Shown here one piece after another: positions 25,289 to 35,631 of a DNA stretch of 64,000 bases. The translations under genes and the position numbers were made by a program. Location: NCBI RefSeq assembly GCF_900343145.1, contig NZ_LT996886.1, positions 1 to 64,000 of the forward strand, given 5' to 3'. Below the pieces are notes generated by a model. That model did not search any database. It was given only the letters and a program-made list of their open reading frames with translations, and was not told the DNA's origin. Position 1 is the stretch's first letter; every line of letters starts with the position of its first letter. Origin of the DNA: Tessaracoccus timonensis. GTDB taxonomy: Bacteria; Actinomycetota; Actinomycetes; Propionibacteriales; Propionibacteriaceae.

Positions 25289-26374
25289 TCATCCCTTTCT
25301 GTCGATAACCTCGAGCACTGCGCGCGCCATCGCATCGGCTGCATCAGCCGGGTACATCGCGCGCGCTCGCTCGGACATCGCTTCCAGTGTGCCCTCGGTG
25401 CGGAGCAGTTCGAGCACCCGATCAGACAGCACTTCGGCAGTCAGCTCGGATTCTGGGAGCAGCACTCCCCCGCCCGCTTCGACGAGCGCGGCCGCATTCT
25501 TGCCTTGCTCACCGTTGCCCCACGGCAGCGGAATGAAGATGACGGGGAGCCCGCTGATCGCGGTTTCCATCACGGTGCCGGCGCCCGCTCGACCCACCAT
25601 GAGGTCAGCGGCTGCGTAGGCACTCGCCATGTCGTCGACGAACGCCACCGGCCGATATTGGGCCCCGGAAGCATGGGTGATGGTGGGGTCACTGTCGAAA
25701 TTCTTCGGGCCCAGCACATGCAAGATCTGAATGCCCTCACCGAGGATGTCGTCGCGCGCTTCTGCGACGGCCTGGTTGATGGCCTGAGCGCCCTGTGATC
25801 CCCCACTGACGAGCAGCGTGCGGCGGTCCGGATCGAGCCCGAAGAGCGCCCGAGCCTCGCTCTGGCTCACCTGCGGGTGTGTGATGCGACGGTTGATCGG
25901 CATGCCCACGAGTGTGGGGTTGCCAGGCATGGGGGTGTCGAACGTGGTGCCGACGAAGCTCGCCCACCTGGCCCCGATCTTGTTGGCGATGCCGGGGATG
26001 TGGTTGGCCTCATGCACCAGCACCGGCACCTTCATCCAACGCGCAGCAAGGTAGACGGGGATGGAGACGTACCCACCAAAACCGACGACGGCGTCGGCCT
26101 TCCTCTCCCGAAGAATGGCCTTCGCCTCCCGCACCGCTTTGGTGAGCCGGTACGGCAGTTTGAGCAGATCGAGGTTGGGTTTGCGGGGCAGCGGCACGGG
26201 GGTGATGAGCTCCAAGTCAAGCCCCGCCTCAGGAATGACCCGCACTTCAAGACCGCGCGCCGTGCCCACGGCGACGAGTTCGTCGACGCCGAGCTCAGTG
26301 AGCGCCTGAGCGGTGGCGATCAGAGGCGAAGTATGTCCGGCGGTACCTCCGCCTGCGAGGACCACGCTGGTCAC
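25289..26374 (-). CDS. murG: UDP-GlcNAc:lipid I transferase MurG
   Basis: Protein of 361 residues with the GT28 glycine loops GGGTAGHTSP and LVSGGSQGAQAIN, and the nucleotide-binding GRAGAGTVMETAISGLP. The usual PLPH before GNGEQ reads PLPWGNGEQ. It makes lipid II at the inner membrane face. The GTG start overlaps the ftsW stop by four bases. Confidence 0.96.
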   Translation of the reverse strand: MTSVVLAGGGTAGHTSPLIATAQALTELGVDELVAVGTARGLEVRVIPEAGLDLELITPVPLPRKPNLDLLKLPYRLTKAVREAKAILRERKADAVVGFGGYVSIPVYLAARWMKVPVLVHEANHIPGIANKIGARWASFVGTTFDTPMPGNPTLVGMPINRRITHPQVSQSEARALFGLDPDRRTLLVSGGSQGAQAINQAVAEARDDILGEGIQILHVLGPKNFDSDPTITHASGAQYRPVAFVDDMASAYAAADLMVGRAGAGTVMETAISGLPVIFIPLPWGNGEQGKNAAALVEAGGGVLLPESELTAEVLSDRVLELLRTEGTLEAMSERARAMYPADAADAMARAVLEVIDRKG

Positions 26375-27612
26375 GATTCTCCTTTCGTCGCGGCCATGAC
26401 GCTCGTCATGCGAGGACGTTTGCTGCGCTTACGCTTCTTGGCAGCGAGATAGCGACGCGCTTCGGGCGTCGCTTTGGCACACGCCAGCAGCACACCAACT
26501 CCGAGCAGGTTCGCCAACAGCGCGGAACCACCATAGGACAGAAACGGCAGCGGGACGCCGAGCACGGGCAGCAGGTGCAGCACCACGAAGATGTTGATGA
26601 TGGCCTGGATGAGGAACCATCCGGTGATGCCGCCAGCCGCGATTCTGCCGAACAGCGAATCGGAGCGCAGTGCGATCTGAAATCCGGCGAAGGCGATGAG
26701 CGCGAACGCGAGGATCACTGCCAGTACGCCAAACAGCCCGAGCTCTTCCCCGATCACCGCGAAGATGTAGTCAGTGTGGGCAGCGGTTTTCAATCCGCCC
26801 CACTTCTGCTTACTGGCTCCGAGCCCGAGGCCCCACCATCCGCCGGAAGCGAGTGCGTACAGCGCGGACATCGGCTGGGCTGAGAGGTCGGTGTTCGACG
26901 CGGGATCGAGGAAGATTTTGATGCGGTCCATCCGGTTGCCCGAGCCGTACACGAGCAGACCGACGAGGGTGGCCGCCAGGACACCGAAGGGCAACAGGAG
27001 CTTGATGGGCGTGCCGACGAACCACAACACGAGCGCCAAGATGGCGGCGACAATCATGCCGGTACCCAGATCACGCCCCGCCAACACAAGAACGAGCACG
27101 ACAGTAGACAAGCCGAACGGCCACACGAGATGTCGAAGGTCGTGGATGAGATGGCGCTTGCGATGCAGTACCGCAGCCGAAAACACGATGATGGCGAGCT
27201 TCGCGAACTCGGAGGGCTGAATTTGGACAGGGCCGATGGCCAGCCAGTTCTGGTTGCCGTAGTTGTGCACACCCATCGGGGACACGACAAGGATCAATAG
27301 CACCGTTGCCAGCGCCCACGCCGGCCAGCCAATGCGGATGAGGAGGTCGATGCTGAACTTGGAGAGCAGCCAGGCTCCCAGCAGTCCGACGAGGAGGAAC
27401 GAGAATTGACGGATGGCGAAGTAGTACGGGCTGTAGTCCCACCCTTGGGCCAAGGGAGCGGAGGCAGACAGCACCATGAGCGTGCCGAGCCCGACGAGGA
27501 ACCCAACGCTTCCGATGACGAACCAGTAGGGCGCCATGGGCGCGTCGACGAGTGCGCGGAACTGGTGTCGCGTCGAGGATGTGCGCGGGCCCGACGGGGC
27601 TTCGACGGCCAT
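26371..27612 (-). CDS. ftsW: FtsW, SEDS peptidoglycan glycosyltransferase
   Basis: Protein of 413 residues with about ten transmembrane helices and SEDS-family motifs: NWLAIGPVQIQPSEFAKLA, GRDLGTG, AHTDYIFAVIGEELG and GVPLPFLSYGGSALLANLLG. It polymerises lipid II during division together with FtsI. ATG at 27612 is preferred over an ATG five codons earlier because GGAAGGA lies in front. The C-terminal tail is very basic. Confidence 0.96.
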   Translation of the reverse strand: MAVEAPSGPRTSSTRHQFRALVDAPMAPYWFVIGSVGFLVGLGTLMVLSASAPLAQGWDYSPYYFAIRQFSFLLVGLLGAWLLSKFSIDLLIRIGWPAWALATVLLILVVSPMGVHNYGNQNWLAIGPVQIQPSEFAKLAIIVFSAAVLHRKRHLIHDLRHLVWPFGLSTVVLVLVLAGRDLGTGMIVAAILALVLWFVGTPIKLLLPFGVLAATLVGLLVYGSGNRMDRIKIFLDPASNTDLSAQPMSALYALASGGWWGLGLGASKQKWGGLKTAAHTDYIFAVIGEELGLFGVLAVILAFALIAFAGFQIALRSDSLFGRIAAGGITGWFLIQAIINIFVVLHLLPVLGVPLPFLSYGGSALLANLLGVGVLLACAKATPEARRYLAAKKRKRSKRPRMTSVMAATKGES

Positions 27613-27626
27613 GCGACTTCCTTCCA

Positions 27627-29081
27627 CTAGCGCGATTGCAGGTAATCCTTCACCGCGGCGGCGAAGGCGTCTCCGCGTGCCGCATACCCACTGAACATGT
27701 CCAGCGAGGCTCCGCCAGGAGACAGCAACACGACATCACCATCCGAAGCGATCTCTCCAGCCAATCGCACCGCCTCGGCCATGACACCAGTGTCGGATGA
27801 ATCGAGCACGTGGACGGGGATCTCGGGCGCGTGTCGGGCGAGCGCGTCGGCAATGACCTGACGGTCGATGCCGATCACGATGGCTGCACGCATGCGCTTC
27901 GCGTGCGCGTCGATGAGTTCATCGAACGAAGTTCCCTTGGTCTGTCCGCCCGCGATCCACACGAAGTGGTCGAAGGCTTGCATGGCTGAGTTCACAGCGT
28001 GGGGATTGGTGGCTTTGGAGTCGTCGATCCAACGAATGCCGCCCTGCTCCGCCACAGTGCTGATCCGGTGCCCGCCCAGCTGCACGTCGCGCAGCCCTTG
28101 AGCCACCGCTTGCGGACGTACCCCGAAGCTGCGCGCCAGCGCGGCGGCTGCGAGGGCGTTGGCGATGTTGTGGGGAGCGTGCGGCTGGACATCGTCGATG
28201 CTCGCGACTTCGAGCGCGGACGTGGCGCGCTGCGCAACGAATGCCCTATCGACGAGGAGGTCGTCGACCACGCCCATCATCGAGCGTGCTGGGGTGCCGA
28301 GCGTGAACCCGATGGCGCGAGCACCCTCCTGCACTTCTGCTTCCTCAACCATCCGTTCGGTGACGGGCTCGTCGGCGTTGTACACGCACGAGTGGCTCAC
28401 GCGCTCGTAGATGCGGGCCTTGTCTGCTTGGTAGCGCTGGTAGCCGTCGGGGCCGGGATACCACTCGAGGTGGTCTTCGTGAATATTGAGCACTGCGGCA
28501 GAGTGCAGCGCGACGGTGTGCACATAGTGCAGCTGGAAGCTCGACAACTCGATCACGAACACGTCGTAGTGTTCTTCGTCCAGCACGGCCTCGATGATGG
28601 GGCGCCCGATGTTGCCAACCTCGGCCACGGTGAGCCCGTCGGCCCTGAGCATCGCGGTAGTCATCTGCGTGGTGGTGGTTTTGCCGTTGGTGCCGGTGAT
28701 GCCAATCCACGGCACGGCGCGGTCAGGCTGCATCATGCGCCACGCCAGTTCGATGTCGCCCCAGACGGGGATGCCGGCGTCGTGGGCAGCCTGTAGGAGC
28801 GGAGCATCGGGACGCCAGCCTGGCGACGTCACTACGAGGTCAGTGCCCTTGGGCAGCGCTGCGGTGGAGCCGGGGCCGGTGGTCACCGTCGCCCCGAGTA
28901 CGCGCAGCAGTTCGGCCTTGTCGTGGTGGCGGTCGGCGTCGTCGAGCACCGTCACCTGGGCGCCCAGCTCCAGCAGACCATCGGCGGCGGAGAAGCCTGT
29001 CACACCGAGCCCGGCGACGACGGCGTGTACGCCCGACCAGTCGGAGAGCCGGTTCATGCCGGCCAAGCGGGCCCCACTCAC
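27627..29081 (-). CDS. murD: UDP-N-acetylmuramoylalanine--D-glutamate ligase MurD
   Basis: Protein of 484 residues with the Mur ligase ATP site [14 protein letters not shown], the conserved [24 protein letters not shown] and the C-terminal [11 protein letters not shown] motif. It adds D-glutamate to UDP-MurNAc-L-Ala. The GTG at 29081 is chosen because it overlaps the mraY stop by four bases; an ATG eight codons later is possible. Confidence 0.95.
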   Translation of the reverse strand: MSGARLAGMNRLSDWSGVHAVVAGLGVTGFSAADGLLELGAQVTVLDDADRHHDKAELLRVLGATVTTGPGSTAALPKGTDLVVTSPGWRPDAPLLQAAHDAGIPVWGDIELAWRMMQPDRAVPWIGITGTNGKTTTTQMTTAMLRADGLTVAEVGNIGRPIIEAVLDEEHYDVFVIELSSFQLHYVHTVALHSAAVLNIHEDHLEWYPGPDGYQRYQADKARIYERVSHSCVYNADEPVTERMVEEAEVQEGARAIGFTLGTPARSMMGVVDDLLVDRAFVAQRATSALEVASIDDVQPHAPHNIANALAAAALARSFGVRPQAVAQGLRDVQLGGHRISTVAEQGGIRWIDDSKATNPHAVNSAMQAFDHFVWIAGGQTKGTSFDELIDAHAKRMRAAIVIGIDRQVIADALARHAPEIPVHVLDSSDTGVMAEAVRLAGEIASDGDVVLLSPGGASLDMFSGYAARGDAFAAAVKDYLQSR

Positions 29082-30148
29082 TGACCCACCACCCATTCGG
29101 CGTAGAAGATGCCGAGCGCCAGAGCCACGAACAGTCCACAGATAATCCAGAACCGGATGACGACGGTGACCTCCTGCCACCCCTTGAGCTCAAAGTGGTG
29201 GTGAATCGGGGTCATCTTGAAGATGCGTTTGCCCTTGGTGAGCTTGAAGTACGACACCTGCAGCATCACTGAGCCTGCCTCGAGCACAAACAGCAGGCCG
29301 ATGATCACCGCGAGCAGCTCGGTGCGCGTCATGACGGAGATGCCGGCGAGCGCGCCACCGATGGCGAGCGACCCGGTGTCGCCCATGAAGATCTTGGCCG
29401 GCTTGGCATTCCACCACAGGAATCCGAAACACGCGGCCGCGATCGAGATTGCGACGACGCCCAGGTCGTAGGGGTCGCGCACCAAATAGCAGCGCGGGCC
29501 GGCCGTCGACGTGCGCCCGCACCACTGGTTCACCTGCCAGATGGAGATGAGGGTGTAGGCCGCGAACACCAGCGATGCGGAGCCGGCCAGCAAGCCGTCG
29601 AGGCCATCAGTGAGGTTCGTCGAGTTCGACCATGCCGCGACGAGGAAGGCGATGAAGGCGATGGCTACCACCGTCGGCAGGGCAAGCCAGGTGATGTCGC
29701 GCAGGAACGAGATGGCGTTGGAACCAGGCGTTGCACCGCGAGTTCCAGGGAAATGCAGCACTGCCCAGCCGAAGATGCCGCCGATCAGAAACTGTCCGAG
29801 GAGTTTACCTTTCGGCGTGAGGCCGAGACTGCGTTCCTTCGCAATCTTGGACCAATCGTCGAGGAAGCCGAGCCCACCCATGGCGAGCGTGAGCCCGATG
29901 AGCAGCATGCCGGACAGCGTCGGCGGGTTCCACAGCACGAGGTGGCTCACGAAGTACGCGAACGTCATCGCCAGCACGATGACGAGGCCGCCCATCGTCG
30001 GGGTGCCGCGTTTCACCTGGTGCGAGTCCGGCCCATCTTCACGGATGAACTGCCCGTACCGTTTCTTGGTGAGGTAACGGATGAGCACCGGTGTCCCCAC
30101 GAGGGTGAACACCATCGACAGGCCTCCGGCCAACAGGATGTTGATCAC
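29078..30148 (-). CDS. mraY: Phospho-MurNAc-pentapeptide transferase MraY
   Basis: Protein of 356 residues, ten predicted transmembrane helices, with the family blocks [29 protein letters not shown] and the cytoplasmic [11 protein letters not shown]. It forms lipid I on the inner face of the membrane. The GTG start overlaps the murF stop by four bases. Confidence 0.96.
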   Translation of the reverse strand: MINILLAGGLSMVFTLVGTPVLIRYLTKKRYGQFIREDGPDSHQVKRGTPTMGGLVIVLAMTFAYFVSHLVLWNPPTLSGMLLIGLTLAMGGLGFLDDWSKIAKERSLGLTPKGKLLGQFLIGGIFGWAVLHFPGTRGATPGSNAISFLRDITWLALPTVVAIAFIAFLVAAWSNSTNLTDGLDGLLAGSASLVFAAYTLISIWQVNQWCGRTSTAGPRCYLVRDPYDLGVVAISIAAACFGFLWWNAKPAKIFMGDTGSLAIGGALAGISVMTRTELLAVIIGLLFVLEAGSVMLQVSYFKLTKGKRIFKMTPIHHHFELKGWQEVTVVIRFWIICGLFVALALGIFYAEWVVGQ

Positions 30149-31566
30149 TGTGCTTCCTCCAAGGCTGCTGCGACCTGTTCGAGGCCCACGGCTCTAGATC
30201 CTTTCACGAGTACGACGTCGCCTGCGCCGGGCGCGAGGTGGCGTGCCACCTCGTCGCGAGTGACCACGACGCATTCCGGCACACCTTCGGCTGCGCCTTC
30301 GACAATCGCTGACGCAAACTCTCCGACAGCAATGACCTTACTGAACCCGAGGTCCGCGCAGCGTCGTCCGATGCCGACGTGAGCATCGTACGCGTTCGCG
30401 CCCAGCTCAAGCATGTCGCCGAGCACCGCCGTCGCCGTCGCGCCCGGATGGGCTTCGCGGTTGATGTCTACCATCTCAGCCACGGTGTTCAGCGCAGCGG
30501 TGACGGATTCCGGATTCGCGTTGTACGCGTCGTTGACGAGCAGGGCACCAGAGGCTAGTTCGCTGAGCGCCATGCGCCAATCCGAGCGCGCGACCGCCGC
30601 GCTGAGGGCAGCAGCGACGCGCTCCACGTCCATGCCTGCGATCACACCGACGGCAGCCGCGCTCAGCGCGTTACCCACCTGGTGGCGCCCCACGACGCTC
30701 AGGGCGACGGGGGCGCTGCGGGTGCCCTGATCGTCGCTCACCTCCAACGTGAACCGCGGGCGGCTCACTGCGTCGATAGTGATGTTACGCGCTGTGATGC
30801 GCAGTGCTCCCTCGGGCAGTGCGCCCGTCCCGACCCAGGCGATGCGCGCCTTCGTCTTCGACGCCATCGCCCGTACATGCTCGTCGTCGGCGTTGAGCAC
30901 GGCCCAGCCGTCGTCGGAAAGGTCTTCGACGATCTCCGATTTCGCCCGGGCGGTCATCTCGATGCCCCCGAACTCCCCGGCGTGCGCAGAGCCGACATTC
31001 AGCGCGACGGCGATGTCGAGCGGGACGAGCGACGTCAGCCATTTGATGTGCCCGATGCCTCGCGCACCCATCTCGCTGACAAGGAACTGTGTGGCCTCTC
31101 CCACGCGACAGGCAGTGAGCGGCACTCCGATCTCGTTATTGAGGCTGCCGCTGGGAGCCACCGTCTCGCCTGCTTGTTCGAGCACTTGAAAGATGAGGTC
31201 TTTGGTAGACGTCTTTCCCGACGATCCCGTCACGCCGATCGACAGCATCCCCCGGGCTCGAGCCTCCTTCACGACCCCTCTGGCGATCCAGCTGAGCGTC
31301 TGCACGGAATCCTCACCCAGCAGGTGCGGCACGTCGGCGTCGGTGACATACATGCCGACGACGGCACTCGCCCCCGCGTCCTGTGCAGCGGCAGCGAAGG
31401 AGTGGCCATCCACTCGCTCCCCGGGGATGGCGACGAACACTGCTCCGGGCGTGACCGCTCGGTTGTCGGTCACCACGTCGGGCCCGACGAGCACGTCGTC
31501 ACCCACCACCTCTACGGCGGCCGGCTGCATGAGTGCCACAAGTTCAGAGAGTTTGCGCTGTTTCAC
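30145..31566 (-). CDS. murF: UDP-MurNAc-tripeptide--D-Ala-D-Ala ligase MurF
   Basis: Protein of 473 residues with TDNRAVTPGAVFVAIPGE near the N-terminus, the ATP site GVTGSSGKTSTKDL and the C-terminal LVNDAYNANPESV motif characteristic of MurF. It adds D-Ala-D-Ala to the peptidoglycan precursor. The usual GTNGKT is GSSGKT here, which is common in MurF. The GTG start overlaps murE by four bases. Confidence 0.96.
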   Translation of the reverse strand: MKQRKLSELVALMQPAAVEVVGDDVLVGPDVVTDNRAVTPGAVFVAIPGERVDGHSFAAAAQDAGASAVVGMYVTDADVPHLLGEDSVQTLSWIARGVVKEARARGMLSIGVTGSSGKTSTKDLIFQVLEQAGETVAPSGSLNNEIGVPLTACRVGEATQFLVSEMGARGIGHIKWLTSLVPLDIAVALNVGSAHAGEFGGIEMTARAKSEIVEDLSDDGWAVLNADDEHVRAMASKTKARIAWVGTGALPEGALRITARNITIDAVSRPRFTLEVSDDQGTRSAPVALSVVGRHQVGNALSAAAVGVIAGMDVERVAAALSAAVARSDWRMALSELASGALLVNDAYNANPESVTAALNTVAEMVDINREAHPGATATAVLGDMLELGANAYDAHVGIGRRCADLGFSKVIAVGEFASAIVEGAAEGVPECVVVTRDEVARHLAPGAGDVVLVKGSRAVGLEQVAAALEEAQ

Positions 31567-33068
31567 CGTCGTTCCTCCTGCAACTTCGCCCAGGCGTCGC
31601 GGGCCACCTCAACATCATCGAAGTCGACGACATGGTCGGCCAATATCTGCCCTTGCTCGTGCCCCTTGCCCAAGATGGCGACCACCTCATCGCGCTCGGT
31701 GTGTGCGAGCGCGTGGGCGATCGCGTCCGCTCGCCCCGCCACTTCTACTACCTCAGCGCCATGCCCGTGTGCCCCTTCGAGGGTGGCTGCGCGGATGGCC
31801 GCTGGGTCTTCGGTGCGCGGGTTGTCGTCGGTGATTACCACCTGCTTGCTGTGGCGCGCGGCCGCAGCTCCGATGAGCGGGCGTTTCACCGGGTCGCGGT
31901 CTCCCCCACAACCCACCACGGTGGTGAGCGGCCCGAGCTGCGCGAGCTCTTCAACGGCGGCCTCCACCGCCTGCGGGGTGTGCGCGAAGTCGACGAAGAC
32001 GAGCGGGGCGGCGTCGTCGAGGATGGCGCGCTGCATGCGACCTGGCACCTGCGCTTGCCGCAGACCTTCCACAGCCCGCTCGGCGTCGAAGCCTGCGGCC
32101 TCGAGCATGGCGAGGGCAAGCACCGCGTCGATCATGTTGTGCATGCCAGGCAGTGCCAGTTCGACGGTGAGCTTCCGCCCACCCCGGCGCACTGTGCCTC
32201 GCGTTCCCAACCGGCCGTGCGGGATCACGTCGGAGAGTATCCAGTCGGCGTCGCGCGTGCCCACGGTCGTGAGCCGCATCGCGCCCTGCGCACGCACCTG
32301 CTCGGCCAGCTCGACGCCGCGTTCGTCGTCGATCCAGATCACGGCGGCATCGGCACGGCCAGGCTCGAACAGCTTGCGTTTCGCGGCGAAGTAGTTCTCG
32401 AGCGTGTGGTGGTAGTCGAGGTGGTCTTGGCCAAGATTCGTGAAGCCGACGACGTCGAAGTGCATGCCCTGCACTCGCTCGAGCGCCAGTGCGTGCGACG
32501 ATACCTCCATCGCGACGGCGCTCGCACCGCGTTCGAGCATCACGGCGAGCTGCTGCTGCAGATCCGTCGCCTCCGGGGTGGTCACCGTGGTGCTGCGCGC
32601 CTCGAGCGCAACATCGTCAAGGCGTGCACCGAGGGTGCCGATGGTGCCCACCGACGAGCCGAGAGAGCGCAGCGCCTGGGCGATGAGGGCGACGGTCGTC
32701 GTCTTGCCGTTCGTGCCCGTCACCCCGAATGCGGTGAGGTGCTCCGTCGGGTGACAGTAGAAGGCCGCAGCCGCATCTCCGAGCGCCCGACGGGCATTGT
32801 CCACTACCACCAGCGGCACATCAATATCGCCGACGATCGCAGCACCGTCGCCGTCAGTGAGCACCGCCGCGGCACCAGATGCAACGGCTTGCCCCACGAA
32901 CCGCGCGCCGTGCGTGCGCTGGCCCGGCAACGCGGCGTACAACCAACCGGGGTGGACGTCTCTGGAATCCAGTGTGATCCCAGCAATAGCCACGTCTGCC
33001 GCAGCCTCAGGCAGCAACTGCCGAAGGCTCACGGCACCGGATGAATGTGCATGCATGTCGGGCATCAT
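31563..33068 (-). CDS. murE: UDP-MurNAc-dipeptide--diaminopimelate ligase MurE
   Basis: Protein of 501 residues with the ATP site [11 protein letters not shown] (115-125) and the amino-acid-selective motif DNPR at 415-418 (DDNPRTEDP). That motif is the one of diaminopimelate-adding enzymes, not the L-lysine type. In this family of bacteria the residue may be LL- rather than meso-diaminopimelate; the motif alone does not distinguish them. ATG at 33068 overlaps the ftsI stop by four bases. Confidence 0.96.
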   Translation of the reverse strand: MMPDMHAHSSGAVSLRQLLPEAAADVAIAGITLDSRDVHPGWLYAALPGQRTHGARFVGQAVASGAAAVLTDGDGAAIVGDIDVPLVVVDNARRALGDAAAAFYCHPTEHLTAFGVTGTNGKTTTVALIAQALRSLGSSVGTIGTLGARLDDVALEARSTTVTTPEATDLQQQLAVMLERGASAVAMEVSSHALALERVQGMHFDVVGFTNLGQDHLDYHHTLENYFAAKRKLFEPGRADAAVIWIDDERGVELAEQVRAQGAMRLTTVGTRDADWILSDVIPHGRLGTRGTVRRGGRKLTVELALPGMHNMIDAVLALAMLEAAGFDAERAVEGLRQAQVPGRMQRAILDDAAPLVFVDFAHTPQAVEAAVEELAQLGPLTTVVGCGGDRDPVKRPLIGAAAARHSKQVVITDDNPRTEDPAAIRAATLEGAHGHGAEVVEVAGRADAIAHALAHTERDEVVAILGKGHEQGQILADHVVDFDDVEVARDAWAKLQEERR

Positions 33069-35074
33069 TCAAAGGTTAGCGGCTCTCGTGTCGCCTTGGT
33101 GGTGGAGGGCAGAACGTTGTACCTGGGCAGCGCTACCTGCAGCACCTGATTGACAACGGGCAACGCCAGGCGGCTACCCAGGTTGCCATTGGCCGGCTGG
33201 TCGATCACCACGTACACGAGAATCTGCGGATCCTCGGCAGGCGCAACCCCCACGTACGACGCGGTGAACCCCTTGTAGCACTTGCACTTGGAGTTGTAGC
33301 GCTGGGCTGTTCCCGACTTGCCGGCCACGCGGTAGCCGGGAATCGCCCGCTCCTCGGGGTCGGCCATGGTGACGGCTTCCATCATGTTGACGGTCATGGC
33401 GGAAGCTTCCTCCGAGATGACCTTGCGGCTCGTCGGTTCCTTGCGTTCCAGCTCATTACCTTCGGCGTCCTTCGCCGACTTGATGATGGTCGGCTGATGG
33501 TACGTACCGCCGTTCACCACGGATGCGAGCGCGCCGGCCATCTGCACGGCGTTGACAGACAGGCCCTGCCCGAACGAAACCTGGTCACGCGTGTAGTCAG
33601 CCATGTCAGCTGAAGGAAGGTGACCCTTTGCCTCGCCGGGCAGCCCGACACCCGTACGATTCCCCAGGCCGAAGCTCGAGAGGTAGCTGTGCAGCTGCCC
33701 CTTATCCATCTGACGAGCGAGTTCGATGGTGCCGATGTTCGACGACTGCGCGACGACGCCCCGGGCGGTGAGCTGCAGCGTGCCGTGCTCGAACGAGTCG
33801 CGGACGTAGCCGGAGCCCGAAGCGATCTTCTCCGGCACCCGAACCTTCGTATCAGGTGTGACGAGGCCCTGGTCTGCTAGCGCTGCCATGGTGAGCACCT
33901 TCTGGGTCGAGCCGGGCTCGTACGCCTGGGTGACAGCACGGTTGCCGAGGTCCTCCTGATCCGCCGCACCAGGGTTAGACGAGTCGAAGGTAGGCAGCAC
34001 AGAGAGCGCGAGGATCTCACCGCTCTTGACGTTCATCGCCACTGCGGTACCTGTCTTAGCGCCGGCCTTCTGGATGCCTTGGGCCAAGAACTGGTCGGTC
34101 ATCCATTGCAAGTCGGAGTCGATCGTGAGCTGGTAGCTCGCGCCGTTCTTCGCAGGCACCATGGTGTTCGTCCCCAGCGGGATACGTCCATATGTGGAGC
34201 GATCGAACGTGCTCGTGCCGTTGATGCCCTGGATCTCCTTCTCTAGTGCGAATTCGAGCCCGCTCGCGCCGTCGCCCTCGCCGTTGACGAAGCCCACGAC
34301 GTTGGAGCCCGTCGTGCGGTTGGGATAGGAGCGGATCGGGTCTGACTCGCCGAACACGCCGTACCAACGCTTGGCCCCGCGCTCACCAACATCCTCCCCG
34401 CCGACACCAGCGTTCATGTCGTCTTGGATGCGGGTGAAGGTGTGAGCGGACACGCGTCGCGCCACCACTTCATACTGCGAGCGCTTCCCTGTCTTCTTGT
34501 CGCGACGGTCGAAGATCTCGAGGTAGTCCTCCTTGCGTCCACCGAGGTGCTTCACCAGGATGTCGGCCACCGCTCCTGGTGCCGCTGCGGCCTCAGCCTG
34601 CTTCTGCGCCGACATCTTGAACCGCTTGTCAGCGCCGTTGGTCTTGATCATGTCGGGGTCGACGAAGATCATGAATCCCGGCTCTGTTTCTGCGAGCACG
34701 ACCCCGTTACGGTCCGTGATGGCGCCGCGCTGGGCGGGAACGTCGCGGGAGGTCTGCATCTTCTTAGCCGCCTCTGCGGCGAACGCCTGCGGGTCGAGAG
34801 CCTGTAACTGGAACGCCCGCGCCCCGGCAACACCCAGCATCAACGCCACCACGACGAGGAACACACTCAGCCGAGTGCGCGCTTTGCCGAGCGTCACGAC
34901 ACGCTTGCCATGCGTCTTGTAGCGCACTCCCGACGCGCTGCGCCTGGATGATGCGGTATCGACAACCTTCGTACGCCCCGGCTTCCCCGACGAACGGCGC
35001 GCGGACTTCGTCGCGCCCTTTGCGGGTGCGCGACGTGTGTTCGCGGCGCTAGTGTGCGAGCGCTTCGTCATCAT
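33065..35074 (-). CDS. ftsI: Division transpeptidase FtsI (class B penicillin-binding protein)
   Basis: Protein of 669 residues. A long basic cytoplasmic region (1-67) precedes one transmembrane helix (about 69-88), then the pedestal domain with RGAITDRNG, and the transpeptidase domain with the serine nucleophile Ser389 (GSTQK), SSN (444-446) and KSGT (586-589). It cross-links septal peptidoglycan. A pair of cysteines near 597-599 (KCKC) is unusual in an extracytoplasmic enzyme. The start overlaps the ftsL-like gene by four bases. Confidence 0.96.
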   Translation of the reverse strand: MMTKRSHTSAANTRRAPAKGATKSARRSSGKPGRTKVVDTASSRRSASGVRYKTHGKRVVTLGKARTRLSVFLVVVALMLGVAGARAFQLQALDPQAFAAEAAKKMQTSRDVPAQRGAITDRNGVVLAETEPGFMIFVDPDMIKTNGADKRFKMSAQKQAEAAAAPGAVADILVKHLGGRKEDYLEIFDRRDKKTGKRSQYEVVARRVSAHTFTRIQDDMNAGVGGEDVGERGAKRWYGVFGESDPIRSYPNRTTGSNVVGFVNGEGDGASGLEFALEKEIQGINGTSTFDRSTYGRIPLGTNTMVPAKNGASYQLTIDSDLQWMTDQFLAQGIQKAGAKTGTAVAMNVKSGEILALSVLPTFDSSNPGAADQEDLGNRAVTQAYEPGSTQKVLTMAALADQGLVTPDTKVRVPEKIASGSGYVRDSFEHGTLQLTARGVVAQSSNIGTIELARQMDKGQLHSYLSSFGLGNRTGVGLPGEAKGHLPSADMADYTRDQVSFGQGLSVNAVQMAGALASVVNGGTYHQPTIIKSAKDAEGNELERKEPTSRKVISEEASAMTVNMMEAVTMADPEERAIPGYRVAGKSGTAQRYNSKCKCYKGFTASYVGVAPAEDPQILVYVVIDQPANGNLGSRLALPVVNQVLQVALPRYNVLPSTTKATREPLTFE

Positions 35075-35631
35075 TCACCTCCAGAGGTGCTTGTGGGCTG
35101 CGTTGTAGGGGTTGGACTCGGCACGGACGATGCCGACGGCTGAGGTGCGGCAGGCTGCTGTGCGGCGACGACGTCCTCGGGGCGTTCGCTGGGCTCCTCC
35201 GGCTTCGGAGTAGGCGGCACAGGCGACGGCGTCACCACCGGACTGGGCGACGGAGACGGCGAAGGCGTCGGCTGAGGCTTGTGCCTACGAAGCTCAGGGA
35301 ATTCGTTGCCGCGCACCTTCGTCGGTTCACCAAGCACCTTGCCCGAATCCAGCATGACGAACGCGGGGTACGGGTTGGGCACCATGTTGAGCTCGCTGGC
35401 GCGCATGGCGAGAGAGCCCGTGCTGGAGAGCCCCTCGAGTTGCGTTCGCAGCGACGCGGATTCGTACTCGAGCTTCTTCGCCTCGGTTTGCAGCTTGGTG
35501 AGCTCGTTGGCCTGCGCCCCGATCGACGTCGTCACGACGAGCACGCCGGCGAGCCCCAACCCGATAATGGCGACGATGATCAGGGCGAACCTGACCGTCG
35601 AGATAGTCCCTTTGGTGGTTGTTCCGCTCAT
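35071..35631 (-). CDS. ftsL: FtsL-like division protein with a Pro/Ser/Thr-rich tail
   Basis: Protein of 186 residues. A transmembrane helix (about 13-36) is followed by a short coiled coil (ELTKLQTEAKKLEYESASL) and then the MVPNPYPAFV segment typical of actinobacterial FtsL-like proteins. From about residue 115 the protein is a low-complexity tail of Pro, Ser and Thr with some Glu. Topology and position between rsmH and ftsI mark it as FtsL; sequence identity in this family is always low. The start overlaps rsmH by four bases. Confidence 0.82.
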   Translation of the reverse strand: MSGTTTKGTISTVRFALIIVAIIGLGLAGVLVVTTSIGAQANELTKLQTEAKKLEYESASLRTQLEGLSSTGSLAMRASELNMVPNPYPAFVMLDSGKVLGEPTKVRGNEFPELRRHKPQPTPSPSPSPSPVVTPSPVPPTPKPEEPSERPEDVVAAQQPAAPQPSASSVPSPTPTTQPTSTSGGE

